Shown one piece after another: positions 8,674-20,579 of a stretch of 64,000 bases of DNA. The notes under the pieces were generated by a model. It was not told where the DNA came from. It searched no databases and saw nothing but the letters and a program-made list of their open reading frames with translations. This DNA is from Rubrivivax gelatinosus IL144. GTDB lineage: Bacteria; Pseudomonadota; Gammaproteobacteria; Burkholderiales; Burkholderiaceae_C. Positions within the stretch are counted from its first letter, which is position 1. Each line of letters begins with the position of its first letter. The stretch covers positions 2,976,001 to 3,040,000 of the forward strand of contig NC_017075.1 of the NCBI RefSeq assembly GCF_000284255.1, read 5' to 3'. The position numbers were made by a program, and so were the translations under genes.

Positions 8674-10332
8674 TTAAGCACGGAACCTCGACGTGATGGG
8701 GTACCGCCAGTCGCGCCCGAACGCCCGATGGGTGATGCGGATGCCGACCGGCGCCTGACGCCGTTTGTACTCGTTGATCTTGATGAGCCGGGTGACGCGT
8801 TCGACGTCGGCGCGCGCGAAACCGGCGGCGACGATCTGCTCGACGCTCTGGTCGTCTTCCATGTAGCGCGCCAGGATCGCGTCCAGCACCTCGTAAGGCG
8901 GCAGGCTGTCCTGGTCAGTCTGGTCCGGGCGCAGCTCGGCCGAGGGCGGGCGCGTGATGATGCGCTGCGGGATCACCTCGGCGCCCTGCGTGTTGCGCCA
9001 GTTCGCCAGGCGGTAGACCAGGGTCTTGGCGACGTCCTTGATGACCGCGAAGCCGCCGGCCATGTCGCCATAGAGCGTGCAGTAGCCGGTGGCCATCTCG
9101 CTCTTGTTGCCGGTGGTCAGCACGATGGCGCCGGTCTTGTTCGACAGCGCCATCAAGAGCGTGCCGCGGATGCGCGCCTGCAGGTTCTCTTCGGTCGTGT
9201 CCTCGGCCAGCCCGGCGAACTGCGGCGAAAGCGCGGCGCGGAAGGTGTCGAACATCGGCGCGATGTCGATCTCGTCGTAGCGCACGCCCAGGCGCGCAGC
9301 CATGTCGCGGGCGTCGATCCAGGAGATGTCGGCGGTGTACGGCGAGGGCATCATCACCGCGCGCACCTTGTCGGCGCCGAGCGCGTCGACGGCCACCGCC
9401 AGCACCAGCGCCGAGTCGATGCCGCCGGACAGGCCGATGATCGCGCCGGGAAAGCCGTTTTTGCCCAGGTAGTCGCGCACGCCGGTGACGAGCGCGTCCC
9501 AGGCCTGGCGTTCGAGGCCCGGCGCCGCGGCGACCGGGCCGCTGGGGCGACCGTCGGCGTCGAGATCGACGATCAGCAGATCCTCGGCGAAGGTCGCGGC
9601 ACGCGCCGCCACCTCGCCCGAGGCGTCGAGCGCGAACGAGGCGCCGTCGAAGACGACCTCGTCCTGGCCGCCGACCAGGTGCGAGAACAGCAGCGGCAGG
9701 CCGACGTCGCGCGCGCGCTCGGCCATGCGGGCCTGGCGCTCCTCGGCCTTGCCGAGATGGAAGGGCGAGGCGTTGAGCACGCACAGCACCTGGGCGCCGG
9801 CGTCGCGCGCCAGACGCGCGGGCTCGTCGAACCAGGCGTCCTCGCAGATGACGACGCCGAAGCGCCGGCCTTCGCAGTCGAAGACCAGCGGCGGCAGGCC
9901 GGCGTCGCGGCCGGAGACGAAGTAACGGCGCTCGTCGAAGACCTGGTAGTTGGGCAGCTCGCGCTTGCAGTAGGTGGCCTGCACGCGTCCCTGTGCCAGC
10001 AGCGAGGCCGCGTTGTAGCGCTGCTGCACGGTCACGGACTTGGTCCTAAGATCGCCGCGCTCGCCGAACTGATGCGGGTGCCCGACGACCAGATGCAGCC
10101 CTTCGCAGTCTTGCAATGCCTCGGCCAGCGCCGCCAGCGCCTCGGCGCAAGCGTGCATGAAAGCCGGACGCAGCAGCAGGTCCTCGGGCGGGTAGCCGGT
10201 CAGCGCCAGCTCGGGGGCCAGCACCAGGCGCGCACCCTGCGCGTAGGCGCGGCGCGCGGCGTCTTCGAGGCGACGGGAGTTGCCGGCGAGATCACCGACG
10301 ACGGCGTTGAACTGGGCCAGCGCGACCTTCAT
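8674..10332 (-). CDS. nadE: NAD+ synthase, glutamine-hydrolysing
   Basis: Last step of NAD synthesis, amidating deamido-NAD with ammonia drawn from glutamine. The N-terminal nitrilase domain (about 1-270) has the Glu-Lys-Cys triad E41 (LAPELALTG), K123 (CKREL) and C163 (VICEDAW). The C-terminal synthetase domain has the ATP-binding SGGIDS at 302-307. The 552-residue two-domain form is standard in betaproteobacteria. It is divergent from the FemAB-like gene by only 15 bp. Co-orientation with glnB may link NAD and nitrogen status. Confidence 0.96.
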   Translation of the reverse strand: MKVALAQFNAVVGDLAGNSRRLEDAARRAYAQGARLVLAPELALTGYPPEDLLLRPAFMHACAEALAALAEALQDCEGLHLVVGHPHQFGERGDLRTKSVTVQQRYNAASLLAQGRVQATYCKRELPNYQVFDERRYFVSGRDAGLPPLVFDCEGRRFGVVICEDAWFDEPARLARDAGAQVLCVLNASPFHLGKAEERQARMAERARDVGLPLLFSHLVGGQDEVVFDGASFALDASGEVAARAATFAEDLLIVDLDADGRPSGPVAAAPGLERQAWDALVTGVRDYLGKNGFPGAIIGLSGGIDSALVLAVAVDALGADKVRAVMMPSPYTADISWIDARDMAARLGVRYDEIDIAPMFDTFRAALSPQFAGLAEDTTEENLQARIRGTLLMALSNKTGAIVLTTGNKSEMATGYCTLYGDMAGGFAVIKDVAKTLVYRLANWRNTQGAEVIPQRIITRPPSAELRPDQTDQDSLPPYEVLDAILARYMEDDQSVEQIVAAGFARADVERVTRLIKINEYKRRQAPVGIRITHRAFGRDWRYPITSRFRA

Positions 10333-10347
10333 CGACGGCTCCGCTGA

Positions 10348-11535
10348 ATGTCACGAGGGCTCACGGGATCGGATTATCACATCGGGGTCGAGACCGACCC
10401 CGCTCGCCTGGACGCGCAGGCCTGGAACGCGTTGCTGGCGAGCCAGCCGGCACCGACGCCCTTCCTGCGCCACGAGTACCTCGCGGCGCTGCACGAGTCG
10501 GCAAGCGCGGTTCCCGCAACGGGCTGGACCCCACGTTTCCTGACCCTGCACGACGACGGCGGCGGACTGGTCGGCGCCGCGCCGCTGTACCTGAAGACCC
10601 ATTCCTGGGGCGAGTACGTCTTCGACTGGGCCTGGGCCGACGCCTATCGCCGTCACGGGCTGCGCTACTACCCCAAGCTGCTGGGCGCGGTGCCGTTCAC
10701 GCCGGTACCGGGAACCCGGCTGATGGCACGCGACGACGCGGCGCGCGAGGCCCTGGTGGCGACGATCCGCGAGTTTGCCGACGAGGCCGGGCTGTCCTCG
10801 GTCCACGTGCTCTACGTCGACGACGCCGACCGTGCGGCCTTCGAGCGCGCCGGCTGGATGCTGCGCGAGAACCTGCAGTTCCACTGGACCCGCGACGAAG
10901 CGCAGCCGGTGGCCGACTTCGACGCCCTGCTCGCCCGGCTGCAGCGCGACAAGCGCAAGAAGATCCAGCAGGAACGCCGCCGCGTCGCCGAACTCGGCGT
11001 CGAGTTCAGCGTCCACGAGGGCGAGGCGATCGACACCGGGCTGTGGGACTTCTTCCATCGCTGCTACACGCTGACCTATGCGGCGCACCAGTCGACGCCC
11101 TACCTGACCCGCGATTTCTTCGCCCGCATGCAGACGACGATGGCGCCGCACTGGCTGATGTTCGTCGGCCGGCGCGAGGGCCGGCCGGTCGCGGCCTCGC
11201 TGGTGGCGATCGACCGCGGCAGCGGCGCCGCCTGGGGCCGCTACTGGGGCGCGGTCGAGCCGCTGCCCTTCGTGCACTTCGAGGCCTGCTACTACCAGCC
11301 GCTGGCCTGGTGCCTGGCCAACGGCTTCCGCCGCTTCGAAGGCGGTGCCCAGGGCGAACACAAGATGGCGCGCGGCCTGCTGCCAGTGCGCACGAGCTCG
11401 GCGCACTGGCTGCGCGACCCGCGTTTCGCCGGGGCGGTGGCCGAGTTCCTGGCGCGCGAAGGCGAAGGCGTGGCCGCCTGGGAGGACGAGCTGCGCGAGC
11501 GCAGCCCGTTCAGGCGAGGACCGGGCGGCGGCTGA
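10348..11535 (+). CDS. FemAB-like GNAT-fold protein (DUF482 type)
   Basis: 395 residues resembling the peptidoglycan-biosynthesis-like FemAB/GNAT proteins. Diagnostic blocks are PTPFLRHEYLAALHESASA near the start, AAPLYLKTHSWGEYVFDWAWA, QRDKRKKIQQERRRV, and the C-terminal FEACYYQPLAWCLANG with EGGAQGEHKMARGLLPV. The acyl or aminoacyl substrate is unknown. Only 15 bp separate its ATG from the nadE ATG, so the two divergent promoters must overlap the opposing coding sequences. Confidence 0.85.
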   Translation: MSRGLTGSDYHIGVETDPARLDAQAWNALLASQPAPTPFLRHEYLAALHESASAVPATGWTPRFLTLHDDGGGLVGAAPLYLKTHSWGEYVFDWAWADAYRRHGLRYYPKLLGAVPFTPVPGTRLMARDDAAREALVATIREFADEAGLSSVHVLYVDDADRAAFERAGWMLRENLQFHWTRDEAQPVADFDALLARLQRDKRKKIQQERRRVAELGVEFSVHEGEAIDTGLWDFFHRCYTLTYAAHQSTPYLTRDFFARMQTTMAPHWLMFVGRREGRPVAASLVAIDRGSGAAWGRYWGAVEPLPFVHFEACYYQPLAWCLANGFRRFEGGAQGEHKMARGLLPVRTSSAHWLRDPRFAGAVAEFLAREGEGVAAWEDELRERSPFRRGPGGG

Positions 11536-11553
11536 AGCCGCCGCGGCCGGCGC

Positions 11554-12096
11554 TCAGGCGCCGGCGCGTTCCTTGGACCAGTTGGCCATGCCGGCGCGCA
11601 CTTCGGCTTTCGCTGCGTCCGGGCCTTCCCAGCCCAGCACCTTGACCCACTTGCCTTGTTCGAGGTCCTTGTAGTGCTCGAAGAAGTGCTGGATCGCCTT
11701 CAGGCGCGCCGGGTTCAGGTCCTCGGGCTTCTGCCAGGACGAGTACAGCGACAGGATCTTGGTCGTCGGCACGGCCAGCAGCTTGTTGTCGCCGCCGGCT
11801 TCGTCGTCCATCTTCAGCATGCCGATCGGGCGGCAGGTGACGACGACGCCGGGAATCAGCGGCACCGGGGTGATGACAAGCACGTCGACCGGATCGCCGT
11901 CGTCGGCCAGCGTGTTGGGCACGTAGCCGTAGTTGCACGGGTAGTGCATCGCCGTGCTCATGAAGCGGTCGACGAACAGCGCCCCCGAGTCGTGGTCGAC
12001 CTCGTACTTGATCGGGTCGCCGTTCATCGGAATCTCGATGATGACGTTGAACTCGTCGGGCGCCTTGGCGCCGGGGGTCACGTTGTGCAGGCTCAT
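11554..12096 (-). CDS. ppa: soluble inorganic pyrophosphatase (family I)
   Basis: Cytosolic Mg-dependent hydrolysis of pyrophosphate, pulling biosynthetic reactions forward. 180 residues, starting [20 protein letters not shown]. The family signature DGDPVD is at 66-71 (D66, D68, D71), with KYEVD at 30-34 and [10 protein letters not shown] at 51-60. The start was taken at 12096; the frame stays open far upstream only because it is antisense to hppA. The leader is almost pure pyrimidine and has no Shine-Dalgarno. It is divergent from the membrane pyrophosphatase gene. Confidence 0.96.
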   Translation of the reverse strand: MSLHNVTPGAKAPDEFNVIIEIPMNGDPIKYEVDHDSGALFVDRFMSTAMHYPCNYGYVPNTLADDGDPVDVLVITPVPLIPGVVVTCRPIGMLKMDDEAGGDNKLLAVPTTKILSLYSSWQKPEDLNPARLKAIQHFFEHYKDLEQGKWVKVLGWEGPDAAKAEVRAGMANWSKERAGA

Positions 12097-14538
<2,442 letters not shown>

Positions 14539-14560
14539 GCTCGCGATCTTTCCCGCACGT

Positions 14561-14590
14561 GCCGGCGCCCTCGGGGCGCCGGCCTTTTTT
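14561..14590 (+). terminator. intrinsic terminator after hppA
   Basis: Ten-bp perfect stem GCCGGCGCCC/GGGCGCCGGC (14561-14570 and 14574-14583) with a TCG loop, followed by six T at 14585-14590. It ends the hppA transcript 22 bp past its stop and immediately precedes the next small gene. Confidence 0.92.
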
Positions 14591-14593
14591 CCG

Positions 14594-14866
14594 ATGTCCG
14601 AGAAGCCTCCCGAGGTCGCCCCCGAGCTGCCGCGTTATCGCCCGATCCCGCGCCGGCGCCGGCTGCTGATCGTCGCGCTGGCGATCGCGACCGCGATCAC
14701 GGTCGTGTCGATGCTGCTGGACCCGCCCGGCCGCCCCGAGCACCCGCGCGACGCCCAGGTACGAGAATGCCCGACCGGCCGCGGCGTCAACTGCGTCGGC
14801 GGCAAGGCCCAGGTGCTGCTGCTGGCGCCCGAGGCGCCGAGCGCCGCCGCTTCGGCCACGCGCTGA
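14594..14866 (+). CDS. hypothetical single-pass membrane protein
   Basis: 90 residues: a basic N-terminal part with RRRR just before a transmembrane segment (about 24-42, LLIVALAIATAITVVSMLL), then a presumably periplasmic tail with two cysteines (ECPTGRGVNC) and an Ala-rich end. The ATG directly follows the hppA terminator, so it needs its own promoter, which is not obvious. Codon use matches the host. No family recognised. Confidence 0.6.
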   Translation: MSEKPPEVAPELPRYRPIPRRRRLLIVALAIATAITVVSMLLDPPGRPEHPRDAQVRECPTGRGVNCVGGKAQVLLLAPEAPSAAASATR

Positions 14867-14942
14867 AGCGCTGCGTGTTCCAGGTCACCGACGCGCACGC
14901 CGCGACGGTGTGCAATGCAGGGCTCCGACGACGCGACGCCCG

Positions 14943-16268
14943 ATGACCGACAAGCGCCCTCCCCGCACCGCCTCCGTTCCCCAGGGCCGCACGCGCCGGC
15001 TGCTGCACTTCGGCCGCGCGGTCGGCGAACTGGCGGCCGGCGCCGCCGCCGAAGGCCTGTCGCGGCTGGCGCGCGGCCAGCTGCCCAAGCCCTCGGCGAT
15101 GATGCTGACGCCGGCCAACGCCCGGCGGCTGGCCAACCGCCTGTCGCGGCTGCGCGGCGCGGCGATGAAGTTCGGCCAGCTGATGTCGATGGACGGCCAC
15201 GGCGTGCTGCCGCCGGAGTTCGCCGAGCTGCTGGGCACGCTGCGCGACCGCGCCCACGTGATGCCGGCCTCGCAGCTGGCCGAGGTGCTGGAGCAGGAGT
15301 ACGGCGTCGGCTGGCACCGGCGCTTCCGCCAGTTCAGCTTCGAGCCGATCGCCGCGGCCTCGATCGGCCAGGTGCACCGCGCGACGACGCACGACGGCCG
15401 CGTGCTGGCGCTGAAGATCCAGTATCCCGGCGTGCGCGAGAGCATCGACAGCGACGTCGCCAACCTCGCGCTGCTGGCTAAGACGCCGGGGCTGGTACCT
15501 GCCGGGCTGGACCCGGCACCGCTGTTCGAACGCGTGCGCCGCGTGCTGCACCAGGAGACCGACTACGTCGCCGAGGCGCGCGCGCTCGAGGAGTACCGCG
15601 AACGGCTCGGTGACGACGAGCTCTTCGTCGTGCCCGAGGTCGACGCCGAGCACTCGACCGGCCGCATCCTGGCGACCAGCTTCCAGCCCGGCGACACCAT
15701 CGACCACCTCGCCGCGCCGGGCGTGCCGCAGGCCCACCGCGACCGCGTCGCCGAGGCGCTATGCCACCTCGTCGTGCGCGAGATCTTCGAGCTGCGCCTG
15801 GTGCAGACCGACCCGAACTTCGCCAACTACCTCTACGACCCGGCGACGCGCCGCGTCGCGCTGCTGGACTTCGGCGCCACACAGGCGGTGAGCCTGCAGC
15901 GTGTCGAGCACCTGCGCGCCCTGGGTCGCGCGATGCGCGACCAGGACGCGGAGGCGATGACGCGGGCCGCACGCCGCGCCGGCTTCATCGCCGAGGGCGA
16001 CCCGCCCGAGCAGGCGCGCGGCGTCGTGCAGCTGATCCTGACGATCGGCGAACCGCTGGCCCACGACCGGCCGTTCGACTTCGCAGGCTCGGACCTGTTC
16101 AAACGCAGCTTCGACGCCGGCCGCGAGCAGTTCTTCGGCGACGGCTTCTCGCACGCACCGCCGCCGGACCTGGTGTTCCTGCAGCGCAAGATGGTCGGCG
16201 TGTTCATGCTGTGCACGCGGCTGAAGGCACGCGTGAACCTGGCGCGCCTGTTCGGCGCCCAGCTCTAG
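14943..16268 (+). CDS. ABC1/UbiB-family atypical kinase
   Basis: 441 residues starting MTDKRPPRTASVPQ. It carries the family-specific KxGQ motif (MKFGQLMSMDG), the Ala-rich nucleotide loop AAASIGQVH in place of a Gly-rich loop, the catalytic ALKIQYPG lysine, and the D-x4-N / LLDFGA metal-binding blocks (QTDPNFANY, ALLDFGAT). UbiB/COQ8 relatives are ATPases or kinases that support ubiquinone synthesis. It is shorter than UbiB and lacks its C-terminal membrane helices, so it is a paralogue of ADCK type rather than UbiB itself. Confidence 0.88.
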   Translation: MTDKRPPRTASVPQGRTRRLLHFGRAVGELAAGAAAEGLSRLARGQLPKPSAMMLTPANARRLANRLSRLRGAAMKFGQLMSMDGHGVLPPEFAELLGTLRDRAHVMPASQLAEVLEQEYGVGWHRRFRQFSFEPIAAASIGQVHRATTHDGRVLALKIQYPGVRESIDSDVANLALLAKTPGLVPAGLDPAPLFERVRRVLHQETDYVAEARALEEYRERLGDDELFVVPEVDAEHSTGRILATSFQPGDTIDHLAAPGVPQAHRDRVAEALCHLVVREIFELRLVQTDPNFANYLYDPATRRVALLDFGATQAVSLQRVEHLRALGRAMRDQDAEAMTRAARRAGFIAEGDPPEQARGVVQLILTIGEPLAHDRPFDFAGSDLFKRSFDAGREQFFGDGFSHAPPPDLVFLQRKMVGVFMLCTRLKARVNLARLFGAQL

Positions 16269-16269
16269 C

Positions 16270-17148
16270 TCAGGCGAAGACGCGGCGGCGCATGCCCAGC
16301 CACTCGTTGCCCGCCAGCGCGGCGAGCACGAGCAGGCCACCGACCAGCACCGCCATGTCGGGCGATTCGCCGGCGCCAAGCCAGGCCCAGGTGACGCCGA
16401 AGATCACCTCCAGCAGCCCGAGCAGCGACATCTCGGCCGCCGGCAGCACGCGCGACAGCGCGACCGCGATCAGGCAGGGCACGGCGAGCTGCACCGAGCC
16501 CAGCAGCGCGAGCAGGCCGAGATCGTGCGCCGAGGCCTGGAACGGCATCGCCAGCGGCAGCGTCGCCAGCGCCGACAGCGTCGCGCCGATCAGCACCGCC
16601 GGCAGCATGTCGGTCGAGCGGTCGTCGCGGCGCGACTGCAGGAGGGTCCAGTTGACCGCCGCCGACACCGGCACGGCCAGCGCCACCAGCGTGCCGAGCA
16701 CGTGGCGCGTGTCGCCGCTCAGCTGCTGCCCGTACATCCAGGCGATGCCGGCGCCGGCGACGCCGATCGCGCCCCAGGTGCGCGCCGGCAGCCGGTGGCC
16801 GAGCGCCAGCCGCGCCAGCAGCGCGGTGATCAGCGGCCCGAGCGCCATCGTCACGAGCACGTTGGCCACCGTCGTCAGCGTCAGCGCGACCATGAACGAG
16901 GTGTACATCGCGGCCCAGCACAGGCCCGAGAACCAGACGATGCGCCCGCCGTCGCGGATCGCGCGCACGATCTGCGCCGGCCCGCGCAGCCAGGACAGCA
17001 GCGCCAGCAAGGCCAGCGCGTTGAACGCGCTGCGCCAGAACGTCACCTCGAAGCTGCGCGCCGCCTCGAGCTGCCGCGTGACCACCCCCGCGATGCTCCA
17101 CAGGAAGGTCACGAGAATCATCAGCAGGACGGCGTTGCGGCGTGTCAC
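16270..17148 (-). CDS. DMT-superfamily transporter (EamA)
   Basis: Ten predicted membrane helices in two EamA repeats: an N-terminal repeat starting LLMILVTFLWSIAGVVTRQLEA, and a C-terminal one with ALSRVLPAAEMSLLGLLEVIFG. It probably exports a small metabolite or amino acid; the substrate is unknown. The GTG at 17146-17148 (MTRRNAVLLM) gives a 292-residue protein of typical length. A TTG at 17202 would add 18 residues; neither has a clear ribosome-binding site. Its stop is a few bases from the convergent UbiB-like gene. Confidence 0.85.
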   Translation of the reverse strand: MTRRNAVLLMILVTFLWSIAGVVTRQLEAARSFEVTFWRSAFNALALLALLSWLRGPAQIVRAIRDGGRIVWFSGLCWAAMYTSFMVALTLTTVANVLVTMALGPLITALLARLALGHRLPARTWGAIGVAGAGIAWMYGQQLSGDTRHVLGTLVALAVPVSAAVNWTLLQSRRDDRSTDMLPAVLIGATLSALATLPLAMPFQASAHDLGLLALLGSVQLAVPCLIAVALSRVLPAAEMSLLGLLEVIFGVTWAWLGAGESPDMAVLVGGLLVLAALAGNEWLGMRRRVFA

Positions 17149-17288
17149 GGCAGAAGCAGAAGAGCGAATGGCCCACAGAGGCTCGCGCAGCGAGCCGGGC
17201 AACTATCTAGCCAGAGCCCGCCCCTCGGAGGGGGGCTGGGGGGAGCGGTGCGGAAGAGCGGAACGCGGGCGGCGCACGCCGCCAGCGT

Positions 17289-19118
17289 TCAACTACCTTC
17301 GCGCGAAGCACGCTTCCGGTCGTGCTCCTTCAAATGGCGCTTGCGGATCCGGATGCTCTTCGGCGTGATCTCGACCAGCTCGTCGTCCTCGATGAACTCG
17401 ACCGCGTACTCCAGCGTCAGCTCGATCGGCGGCGTGATCTTGATCGCGTCTTCCTTGCCGCTGACGCGGAAGTTGGTCAGCTGCTTGGTGCGCGTGGCGT
17501 TGACGACGAGGTCGTTGTCGCGGCTGTGGATGCCGACGATCATGCCTTCGTAGGTCGGGTCGCCAGGCTTGACGAACATGCGGCCGCGGTCGTCGAGCTT
17601 GCCCAGCGCGTAGGTGATGATCTCGCCGTCGTCCATGCTGATCAGCACGCCGTTCTTGCGCCCGGCGATCTCGCCCTTGTAGGCCTCGTAGCCGTCGAAG
17701 ATGTTGCTGATCAGGCCGGTGCCGCGCGTCAGGTTCATGAACTCGTTGGAGAAGCCGATCAGCCCGCGCGCGGGGATGCGGTACTCCAGGCGCACGCGGC
17801 CGCGGCCGTCGACTTCCATGTTGGCGAGTTCGCCCTTGCGCTCGCCCAGGGCCTGCATGACGCCGCCCTGGTGCTGGTCCTCGACGTCGACCGTCACCAG
17901 CTCGATCGGCTCCTGGCGCTCGCCGCCGTCGTCGTGGAAGACGACGCGCGGCTTGCTGACCGCCAGCTCGTAGCCTTCGCGGCGCATGTTCTCCAGCAGG
18001 ATCGTCAGGTGCAGTTCGCCGCGGCCGGAGACCTCGAAGATGCCGTCTTCGCCCGACTCCTTGACGCGCAGCGCGACGTTGCTCTGCAGTTCCTTCTGCA
18101 GACGGTCCCAGATCTGGCGGCTGGTGACGTACTTGCCTTCGCGGCCGGCCAAGGGGCTCGTGTTGACGCAGAAGTTCATCGTCAGCGTCGGCTCGTCGAC
18201 GCTCAGCATCGGCAGCGGCTGCGGGTTGGCCGGGTCGGTCAGCGTGACCCCGATGGCCACGTCCTCGATGCCGTTGACGAGCACGATGTCGCCCGGGCCG
18301 GCTTCGTCGGCCATCACGCGGTTCAGGCCCTCGAACTTCAGCACCTGGTTGATGCGGCCCTTGTAGCTGCGGCCGTCCGGGCCTTCCATCACCAGCACGT
18401 CCTGCGCGGGCTTGAGCGTGCCGCTGTTGACGCGGCCGACGCCGATGCGGCCGACGAAGGTCGAGTAGTCCAGCGAGGAGATCTGCAGCTGCAGCGGCGC
18501 CTCGGCCGAGCCTTCGTGCGCCGGTACGTGCCTGAGGATGGTCTCGAACAGCGGCGCCATGTCGGTGCCCCAGGCTTCGCCCGGCTCGCCCTCTTCCAGC
18601 GCCGCCCAGCCGTTCAGGCCCGAGGCGTAGACCACCGGGAAGTCGAGCTGGTCGTCGGTGGCGCCGAGCTTGTCGAACAGGTCGAAGGCGGCGTTGATGA
18701 CGTAGTCGGGGCGCGAGCCGGGCTTGTCGACCTTGTTGACGACGACGATGGGCTTGAGGCCCAGCGCCAGCGCCTTCTTGGTCACGAAGCGCGTCTGCGG
18801 CATCGGGCCTTCCTGGGCGTCGATCAGCAGCACGACGCCATCGACCATCGACAGCGCACGTTCGACCTCGCCGCCGAAGTCCGCGTGCCCCGGGGTGTCG
18901 ACGATGTTGATGTGCGTGTCCTGCCAGCGCACGGCGCAGTTCTTCGCCAGGATCGTGATCCCGCGTTCGCGTTCGATGTCGTTGCTGTCCATCACGCGCT
19001 CGGCGATCTTCTCGTTGTCACGGAAGGTGCCGCTCTGGCGCAGGAGCTGGTCGACGAGCGTGGTCTTGCCATGGTCGACGTGGGCGATGATGGCGATGTT
19101 GCGGATCGGCTGGGTCAT
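17289..19118 (-). CDS. typA: ribosome-associated GTPase TypA/BipA
   Basis: Translational GTPase of the EF-G/LepA class that acts on 50S assembly and in stress or cold adaptation. 609 residues. G1 is AHVDHGKTT near residue 12, G2/G3 are [10 protein letters not shown] and [14 protein letters not shown], and G4 is [12 protein letters not shown]. The C-terminal BipA-specific domain contains [19 protein letters not shown]. It lies 1 bp downstream of truB and is presumably the last gene of the rimP operon. Confidence 0.96.
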   Translation of the reverse strand: MTQPIRNIAIIAHVDHGKTTLVDQLLRQSGTFRDNEKIAERVMDSNDIERERGITILAKNCAVRWQDTHINIVDTPGHADFGGEVERALSMVDGVVLLIDAQEGPMPQTRFVTKKALALGLKPIVVVNKVDKPGSRPDYVINAAFDLFDKLGATDDQLDFPVVYASGLNGWAALEEGEPGEAWGTDMAPLFETILRHVPAHEGSAEAPLQLQISSLDYSTFVGRIGVGRVNSGTLKPAQDVLVMEGPDGRSYKGRINQVLKFEGLNRVMADEAGPGDIVLVNGIEDVAIGVTLTDPANPQPLPMLSVDEPTLTMNFCVNTSPLAGREGKYVTSRQIWDRLQKELQSNVALRVKESGEDGIFEVSGRGELHLTILLENMRREGYELAVSKPRVVFHDDGGERQEPIELVTVDVEDQHQGGVMQALGERKGELANMEVDGRGRVRLEYRIPARGLIGFSNEFMNLTRGTGLISNIFDGYEAYKGEIAGRKNGVLISMDDGEIITYALGKLDDRGRMFVKPGDPTYEGMIVGIHSRDNDLVVNATRTKQLTNFRVSGKEDAIKITPPIELTLEYAVEFIEDDELVEITPKSIRIRKRHLKEHDRKRASREGS

Positions 19119-19119
19119 G

Positions 19120-20097
<978 letters not shown>

Positions 20098-20107
20098 CGC
20101 GGCGGGC

Positions 20108-20473
20108 TCAGTCGTCCTTGGCGCGCGTGGCGTTGGCCTTGGCGATCAGCGCCGACAGGTCGGCCGCACGTTCGGTCGTGCGGTCGAAATGGAAGTGCAG
20201 CGTCGGCACGGTGTGGATCGCCAGGCGCTTGAACAGGCCGTTGCGCAGGAAGCCGGCGGCTTCGTTGAGCGCCGTGGCGCTGTCCTCGGCGCTGCCGACC
20301 AGCACCGAGAAATAGACCTGGGCGTGCGCGTAGTCGGGCGAGACCTCGACGCTGTTGATCGTGACCATGCCGATGCGCGGGTCCTTCAGCTCGCGGATCA
20401 GATCGGCCAGATCACGCTGGATCTGGTCGGCGACGCGGAAGCTGCGGTTGACGGGGGCTTTCTTGTGACGCAT
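20108..20473 (-). CDS. rbfA: 30S ribosome-binding factor A
   Basis: Late 16S rRNA and 30S maturation factor with a single KH-like domain. The start was chosen at [17 protein letters not shown] (121 residues), the family-typical beginning; the open frame continues upstream without similarity. Conserved pieces are [20 protein letters not shown], and [13 protein letters not shown]. It is separated from infB by a hairpin with a T run. Confidence 0.95.
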   Translation of the reverse strand: MRHKKAPVNRSFRVADQIQRDLADLIRELKDPRIGMVTINSVEVSPDYAHAQVYFSVLVGSAEDSATALNEAAGFLRNGLFKRLAIHTVPTLHFHFDRTTERAADLSALIAKANATRAKDD

Positions 20474-20484
20474 CGGGATGCTCC

Positions 20485-20513
20485 AAAAAACACGCGACCC
20501 CGCCAAGGCGGGG
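20485..20513 (-). terminator. intrinsic terminator/attenuator between infB and rbfA
   Basis: On the minus strand CCCCGCC-TT-GGCGGGG (arms 20507-20513 and 20498-20504) is followed a few bases later by TTTTTT (20485-20490), 12 bases before the rbfA ATG. A second stem, GCCCGGC/GCCGGGC, lies at 20545-20564. Partial termination here would lower rbfA-truB-typA expression relative to infB. Confidence 0.65.
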
Positions 20514-20579
20514 CCGCTCGCGATCAAGGTCGGTAGCGCCCCTCGCCCGGCATTGCGGCCGGGCGGGAGCCAAGGGGAC

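Noticed and set aside
17216..17250. CCCCT/AGGGG hairpin and G-rich stretch between typA and the EamA gene as a repeat family member or terminator
   Set aside because: No second copy was found in the window and there is no T run, so neither claim can be supported here.
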